Source of the DNA: Isoperla grammatica
Lineage: Eukaryota; Arthropoda; Insecta; Plecoptera; Perlodidae
NCBI GenBank assembly: GCA_945910005.1
Contig: OX246739.1
Coordinates: forward strand, 2,448,001 to 2,512,000
DNA length: 64,000 nucleotides
Direction of reading: 5' to 3'
Positions 57,570-64,000 of the stretch are shown here, piece by piece; positions within the stretch are counted from its first letter, which is position 1; each line of letters begins with the position of its first letter. The translations under genes and the position numbers were made by a program. The notes under the pieces were generated by a model that worked only from the letters and a program-made list of their open reading frames with translations, ran no database searches and had not been told where the DNA came from.

Positions 57570-59505
57570 TGGTCCATTAAAAAAATGATTTGAGTAGTTA
57601 ATTGTTGTATCAATCGCGCTGTATAGTTGGTTTTTGGGGGCAAATGTTCCTTCATACAAAAAAAAAAATATTGTATAATATTAAACTTTATCGCACATAT
57701 GCTTATACAACTGGTCCCTATAAGTAGTGCAGATAGATAATATTTGTACATTAAAAAAATGATTTGAGTAGATGATTGTTGTATTAATCGCGCTGTATAG
57801 TCGGTTTTTGGGGGCAAATGTTCCTTCATACAAAAAAAAAATATTGTATAATATTAAACTTTATCGCACATATGCTTATACAACTGGTCACTAAGTAGTG
57901 CAGATAGATAATATTTGTACATTCAAAAAATGATTTGAGTAGTTGATTGTTGTATTAATCGCGCTGTATAGTCGGTTTTTGGGGGCAAATGTTCCTTCAT
58001 ACAAAAAAAAAATATTGTATAATATTAAACTTTATCGCACATATGCTTATACAACTGGTCACTAAGTAGTGCAGATAGATAATATTTGTACATTCAAAAA
58101 ATGATTTGAGTAGTTGATTGTTGTATTAATCGCGCTGTATAGTCGGTTTTTGGGGGCAAATGTTCCTTCATACAAAAAAAAAATATTGTATAATATTAAA
58201 CTTTATCGCACATATGCTTATACAACTGGTCACTAAGTAGTGCAGATAGATAATATTTGTACATTCAAAAAATGATTTGAGTAGATGATTGTTGTATTAA
58301 TCGCGCTGTATAGTCGGTTTTTGGGGGCAAATGTTCCTTCATACAAAAAAAAAATATTGTATAATATTAAACTTTATCGCACATATGCTTATACAACTGG
58401 TCACTAAGTAGTGCAGATAGATAATATTTGTACATTCAAAAAATGATTTGAGTAGTTGATTGTTGTATTAATCGCGCTGTATAGTCGGTTTTTGGGGGCA
58501 AATGTTCCTTCATACAAAAAAAAAATATTGTATAATATTAAACTTTATCGCACATATGCTTATACAACTGGTCACTAAGTAGTGCAGATAGATAATATTT
58601 GTACATTCAAAAAATGATTTGAGTAGTTGATTGTTGTATTAATCGCGCTGTATAGTCGGTTTTTGGGGGCAAATGTTCCTTCATACAAAAAAAAAATATT
58701 GTATAATATTAAACTTTATCGCACATATGCTTATACAACTGGTCACTAAGTAGTGCAGATAGATAATATTTGTACATTCAAAAAATGATTTGAGTAGATG
58801 ATTGTTGTATTAATCGCGCTGTATAGTCGGTTTTTGGGGGCAAATGTTCCTTCATACAAAAAAAAAATATTGTATAATATTAAACTTTATCGCACATATG
58901 CTTATACAACTGGTCACTAAGTAGTGCAGATAGATAATATTTGTACATTCAAAAAATGATTTGAGTAGTTGATTGATGTATTAATCGCGCTGTATAGTCG
59001 ATTTTTGGGGGCAAATGTTCCTTCATACAAAAATAAAATATTGTATAATATTAAACTTTATCGCACATATGCTTATACAACTGGTCACTAAGTAGTGCAG
59101 ATAGATAATATTAGTACATTCAAAAAATGATTTGAGTAGTTGATTGTTGTATTTATCGCGCTGTTAAGTCGGTTTTTGGGGGCAAATGTTCCTTCATACA
59201 AAAAAAAAATATTGTATAATATTAAACTTTATTGCACATATGCTTATACAACTGGTCACTAAGTAGTGCAGATAGATAATATTTGTACATTCAAAAAATT
59301 ATTTGAGTAGTTAATTGTTGTATTAATCGCGCTGTATAGTCGGTTTTTGGGGGCAAATGTTCCTTCATACAAAAAGCAAATATTGTATAATATTAAACTC
59401 TTTCGCACATATGCTTATACAACTGGTCACTAAGTAGTGCAGATAGATAATATTTGTACATTCAAAAAATTATTTGAAATGTTGATTGTTGTATTAATCG
59501 CGCTG
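57570..59505. repeat. 171-bp satellite, first array (~11 monomers)
   Basis: AT-rich monomers of 171 bp contain GTCGGTTTTTGGGGGCAAAT, TTCCTTCATAC plus an A run, ATATGCTTATACAACTGGTC and TTAATCGCGCTGTATA. Starts of GTCGG lie at 57800, 57971, 58142, 58313 and so on. GTAGATGATTG replaces GTAGTTGATTG every third monomer (about 57770, 58283, 58796), giving a 513-bp higher-order period. The first and last monomers are more diverged. Confidence 0.97.
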
Positions 59506-59509
59506 TTAA

Positions 59510-60897
59510 AGCCCTACTTTTGGATTGGTAAATGTGCCCTTCAATAAATCAGACAAAAAATTTAAAAAAATCGAGCACAAATTTTATTGAGAATGGTTGA
59601 ACCGTTTGGGCAGGAAGGCTGTTTTAAGTTTTTGTGACGTCACTAGCCGTGACGTCACAGCGGGGCAAGGCCGGCTCGCCCCGACAACCCCGCAGCCAGC
59701 GCCGTCCGACAGTTCGTGTCATGTCAAAGCAAACCCTTACTCTCACTCATCGCATCTTCACTGAGAATAATGTACGGAAATGTATTTTAATACGTGTAAA
59801 GTAAATTACAAACATGGTTGGTTCGTGTGTTGTTTTTCAGTGTACAACAGCAAAGTGCAAAGATCGGGCTTGTATTTTATTTATTTCCAAGCATTTTAAA
59901 ATATTTAGGCATACCGCATAATATATAAAAGGTGATTACGAGTAGTAAAAAGAAAACATTTCTAACCTACTCAAACTGTATGTGTAGTTGGTCTATGCAA
60001 AAGAAAGAAAATATATCTGTTAACTACGCCAATACCTATTCAAAACCGAAGTATAATGCTTCTTCCCCTTGGGCGGTTTTGGTCCGTACTCCATATACAC
60101 GCTGTTTGCTTCCGGGTACTCTTTCTTGACGGCGCTCGCGACACACGAGGAATAACTACCCTCTTGTCTTTACCAAATGTCTCTCAAGACTTCATCCAAT
60201 ACACAAATAATTGTTACGCAAAGAGTCTCCACATTTTGTATGAAACAAGTTTGAGGTATTTCACCGTCTGCACGCATGCGTAACACGGAATCGTCTGCCA
60301 AACTGTGTTCAAACTTCAAACTGTCCAAGTCTAAAATTATTTTTTCGAAAATGAATGAATTGTTGTACACTCCCAAGTCAATGCTTAGCCTACTACTTTA
60401 ATTGATTCAGATTCTTGATACTAAATCCATGTCCATAACAGTCACCGCATTGCCGACATGTGCACCGTTCCGTCCGGTTCCGTGTTTCAAAATTGCCTTC
60501 GAATGTTTTGCACTTCGCACTCTTGATCACGTTATTCCGTCGTTTTTGGTCAATTTCTTCGACTGTGTATTTTGGTTCGAAACAGACATTTCACACTTAG
60601 TGTACAAGCTTGGACTGACTGACACTTTCTAAAAATAACGTAATAAACGAATAAAACGTACGTTGCCCTCTGAAGGCGGGGCTGGCAGCTACGAGGGTTG
60701 CATTGAAGGCCGCGTAGACAATTCAAACCTGCCCCGCTGTGACGTAGTTTCGCGCCACAATCGACCTCGCTCGAAAATAAGTTTTCCCTCATTATCAATG
60801 AACCACTGAACCGATTTACGAGATTTTTTCTTTATTACTATTTTCTATTGGGTCTTTATCACATAATCATCCATCGCTTCAAACCGGGACACTGCCT
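59510..60897. mobile_element. TTAA-flanked DNA transposon inserted in satellite (Kolobok/piggyBac-like)
   Basis: The satellite is interrupted exactly at TTAA: 59506-59509 before the insert and 60898-60901 after it. Removing the insert and one TTAA restores CGCTGTTAAGTCGG, which occurs uninterrupted in other monomers (for example 63461-63474). The ends are AGCCCTACTTTTGG and, on the other strand, AGGCAGTGTCCCGG. Subterminal ACGTCACAGCGGGGCA appears near both ends in opposite orientation (about 59652 and 60734). Near the left end, 59814-59890 on + reads MVGSCVVFQCTTAKCKDRAC, resembling the start of a THAP zinc finger, which Kolobok transposases are known to carry. No full transposase is present, so the 1388-bp element is non-autonomous or decayed. 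Confidence 0.8.
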
Positions 60898-60901
60898 TTA
60901 A

Positions 60902-63900
60902 GTCGGTTTTTGGGGGCAAATGTTCCTTCATACAAAAAAAAAATATTGTATAATATTAAACTTTATCGCACATATGCTTATACAACTGGTCACTAAGTAG
61001 TGCAGATAGATAATATTTGTACATTCAAAAAATGATTTGAGTAGATGATTGTTGTATTAATCGCGCTGTATAGTCAGTTTTTGGGGGCAAATGTTCCTTC
61101 ATACAAAAAAAAAATATTGTGTAATATTAAACTTTATCGCACATATGCTTATACAACTGGTCACGAAGTAGTGCAGATAGATAATATTTGTACATTCAAA
61201 AAATGATTTGAGTAGTTGATTGTTGTATTAATTGCGCTGTATAGTCGGTTTTTGGGGGCAAATGTTCCTTCATACAAAAAAAAAATATTGTATAATATTA
61301 AACTTTATCGCACATATGCTTATACAACTGGTCACTAAGTAGTGCAGATAGATAATATTTGTACATTCAAAAAATGATTTGAGTAGTTGATTGTTGTATT
61401 AATCGCGCTGTTATGTCGGTTTTTGGGGGCAAATGTTTCTTCATACAAAAAAAAAAATTGTATAATATTAAACTTTATCGCACATATGCTTATACAACTG
61501 GTCACTAAGTAGTGCAGATAGATAATATTTGTACATTCAAAAAATGATTTGAGTAGTTGATTGTTGTATTAATCGCGCTGTTAGGTCAGTTTTTGGGGCA
61601 AATGTTCCTTCATACAAAAAAAAAATATTGTATAATATTAAACTTTATCGCACATATGCTTATACAACTGGTCACTAAGTAGTGCAGATAGATAATATTT
61701 GTACATTCAAAAAATGGTTTGAGTAGTTGATTGTTGTATTAATCGCGCTGTTAAGTCGGTTTTTGAGGGGCAAATGTTTCTTCATACAAAAAAAAAAAAT
61801 TGTATAATATTAAACTTTATCGCACATATGCTTATACAACTGGTCACTAAGTAGTGCAGATAGATAATATTTGTACATTCAAAAAATGATTTAAGTAGAT
61901 GATTGTTGTATTAATCGCGCTGTTTAGTCAGTTTTTGGGGGCAAATGTTCCTTCATACAAAAAAAAAATATTGTATAATATTAAACTTTATCGCACATAT
62001 GCTTATACAACTGGTCACTAAGTAGTGCAGATAGATAATATTTGTACATTCAAAAAATGATTTGAGTAGATGATTGTTGTATTAATCGCGCTGTATAGTC
62101 AGTTTTTGGGGGCAAATGTTCCTTCATACAAAAAAAAAATATTGTGTAATATTAAACTTTATCGCACATATGCTTATACAACTGGTCACGAAGTAGTGCA
62201 GATAGATAATATTTGTACATTCAAAAAATGATTTGAGTAGTTGATTGTTGTATTAATTGCGCTGTATAGTCGGTTTTTGGGGGCAAATGTTCCTTCATAC
62301 AAAAAAAAAATATTGTATAATATTAAACTTTATCGCACATATGCTTATACAACTGGTCACTAAGTAGTGCAGATAGATAATATTTGTACATTCAAAAAAT
62401 GATTTGAGTAGTTGATTGTTGTATTAATCGCGCTGTTATGTCGGTTTTTGGGGGCAAATGTTTCTTCATACAAAAAAAAAAATTGTATAATATTAAACTT
62501 TATCGCACATATGCTTATACAACTGGTCACTAAGTAGTGCAGATAGATAATATTTGTACATTCAAAAAATGATTTGAGTAGTTGATTGTTGTATTAATCG
62601 CGCTGTATAGTCGGTTTTTGGGGGCAAAAGGTTCCTTCATACAAAAAAAAAATATTGTATAATATTAAACTTTATCGCACATATGCTTATACAACTGGTC
62701 ACTAAGTAGTGCAGATAGATAATATTTGTACATTCAAAAAATGATTTGAGTAGTTGATTGTTGTATTAATCGCGCTGTATAGTCGGTTTTTGAGGGCAAA
62801 TGTTCCTTCATACAAAAAAAATATATTGTATAATATTAAACTTTATCGCACATATGCTTATACAACTGGTCACTTAGTAGTGCAGATAGATAATATTTGT
62901 ACATTCAAAACATGATTTAAGTAGTTGATTGTTGTATTAATCGCGCTATTAAGTCGGTTTTTGGGGGCAAATGTTCCTTCATACAAAAAAAAATATTGTA
63001 TAATATTAAACTTTATCGCACATATGCTTATACAACTGGTCACTAAGTAGTGCAGATATAGATAATATTTGTACATTCAAAGAATGATTTGAGTAGATGA
63101 TTGTTGTATTATTCGCGCTGTATAGTCGGTTTTTGGGGGCAAATGTTCCTTCATACAAAAAACAAATATTGTATAATATTAAACTCTATCGCACATATGC
63201 TTATACAACTGGTCACTAAGTAGTGCAGATAGATAATATTTGTACATTCAAAAAATGATTTGAGTAGTTGATTGATGTATTAATCGCGCTGTATAGTCGG
63301 TTTTTGGGGGCAAATGTTCCTTCATACAAAAAAAAAATATTGTATAATATTAAACTTTATCGCACATATGCTTATACAACTGGTCACTAAGTAGTGCAGA
63401 TAGATAATATTTGTACATTCAAAAAATGATTTGAGTAGTTGATTGTTGTATTAATCGCGCTGTTAAGTCGGTTTTTGGGGGCAAATGTTCCTTCATACAA
63501 AAAAAAAATATTGTATAATATTAAACTTTATCGCACATATGCTTATACAACTGGTCACTAAGTAGTGCAGATAGATTATATTTGTACATTCAAAAAATGA
63601 TTTGAGTAGTTGATTGTTGTATTAATCGCGCTGTATAGTCGGTTTTTGGGGGCAAATGTTCCTTCATACAAAAAAAAAATATTGTATAATATTAAACTTT
63701 ATCGCACATATGCTTATACAACTGGTCACTAAGTAGTGCAGATAGATAATATTTGTACATTCAAAAAATGATTTGAGTAGTTGATTGTTGTATTAATCGC
63801 GCTGTTAAGTCGGTTTTTGGGGGCAAATGTTCCTTCATACAAAAAAAAAATATTGTATAATATTAAACTTTATCGCACATATGCTTATACAACTGGTCAC

Positions 63901-64000
63901 TAAGTAGTGCAGATAGATTATATTTGTACATTCAAAAAATGATTTGAGTAGTTGATTGTTGTATTAATCGCGCTGTATAGTCGGTTTTTGGGGGCAAATG
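60902..64000. repeat. 171-bp satellite, second array (~18 monomers, continues past the window)
   Basis: The same monomers continue in the same orientation and phase as in the first array, confirming that one array was split by the insertion. A block with ATTGTGTAATATT, GGTCACGAAG and TTAATTGCGC occurs at about 61070-61245 and again at about 62095-62270, ~1025 bp (six monomers) apart. CAGATAGATTATATT recurs at 63570 and 63910, two monomers apart. The array runs to the window end. Confidence 0.97.

Overview
The window looks like a repeat-rich piece of an arthropod nuclear genome, most likely a marine crustacean. The only convincing protein-coding gene is on the + strand. It has introns and encodes a chain of Pipsqueak (psq) helix-turn-helix domains of the BTB-psq transcription factor family, which is an arthropod speciality. 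No bacterial-style operons, no CRISPR array and no intact RNA genes were seen. The remaining sequence is tandem repeats (roughly a fifth of the window), fold-back elements, short non-autonomous DNA transposons with target-site duplications, and decayed non-LTR retrotransposons.

Layout. 1-30 kb is upstream sequence or a very long 5' intron. It holds a 3.5-kb element with ~785-bp inverted arms (1146-4651), a hAT-like 925-bp element with a perfect 8-bp target duplication (11485-12409), a pair of opposed 377-bp miniature elements (18805-19181 and 19278-19654), and minisatellites at 10.1, 11.0, 15.8, 23.0 and 25.9 kb. 30-46 kb is the gene: exon A (30021-30078), exon B with psq 1 (35104-35352), exon C with psq 2 plus a CENP-B/pogo-like segment (35710-36144), exon D with psq 3 (40121-40387), and terminal exon E with an AT-hook and an acidic tail (45292-45836). 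Every proposed junction is phase 1, so exons B and C are frame-neutral cassettes and the locus could make proteins with one to three psq domains. The BTB domain is not in the window and would lie upstream. 46-48.7 kb is a probable 3' UTR. 49-57 kb is transposon debris. From 57.5 kb to the end of the window there is a 171-bp satellite, interrupted at 59.5-60.9 kb by a TTAA-flanked DNA transposon.

The most unusual feature is what has happened to the splice sites. In exon D, the half-exon coding the end of the psq domain, its 5' splice site and the first ~60 bases of intron are tandemly amplified as eleven 143-bp units. In exon B the same kind of segment (psq half, donor, start of intron) is duplicated as two 124-bp units, starting at the homologous psq codon to within about two codons. 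The 3' end of the intron after exon D is a satellite of about 55 45-bp units, each with a branch-point-like motif and a pyrimidine-rich tract, and the last unit runs into the true acceptor of exon E. One intron therefore begins in an array of donors and ends in an array of acceptor-like units.
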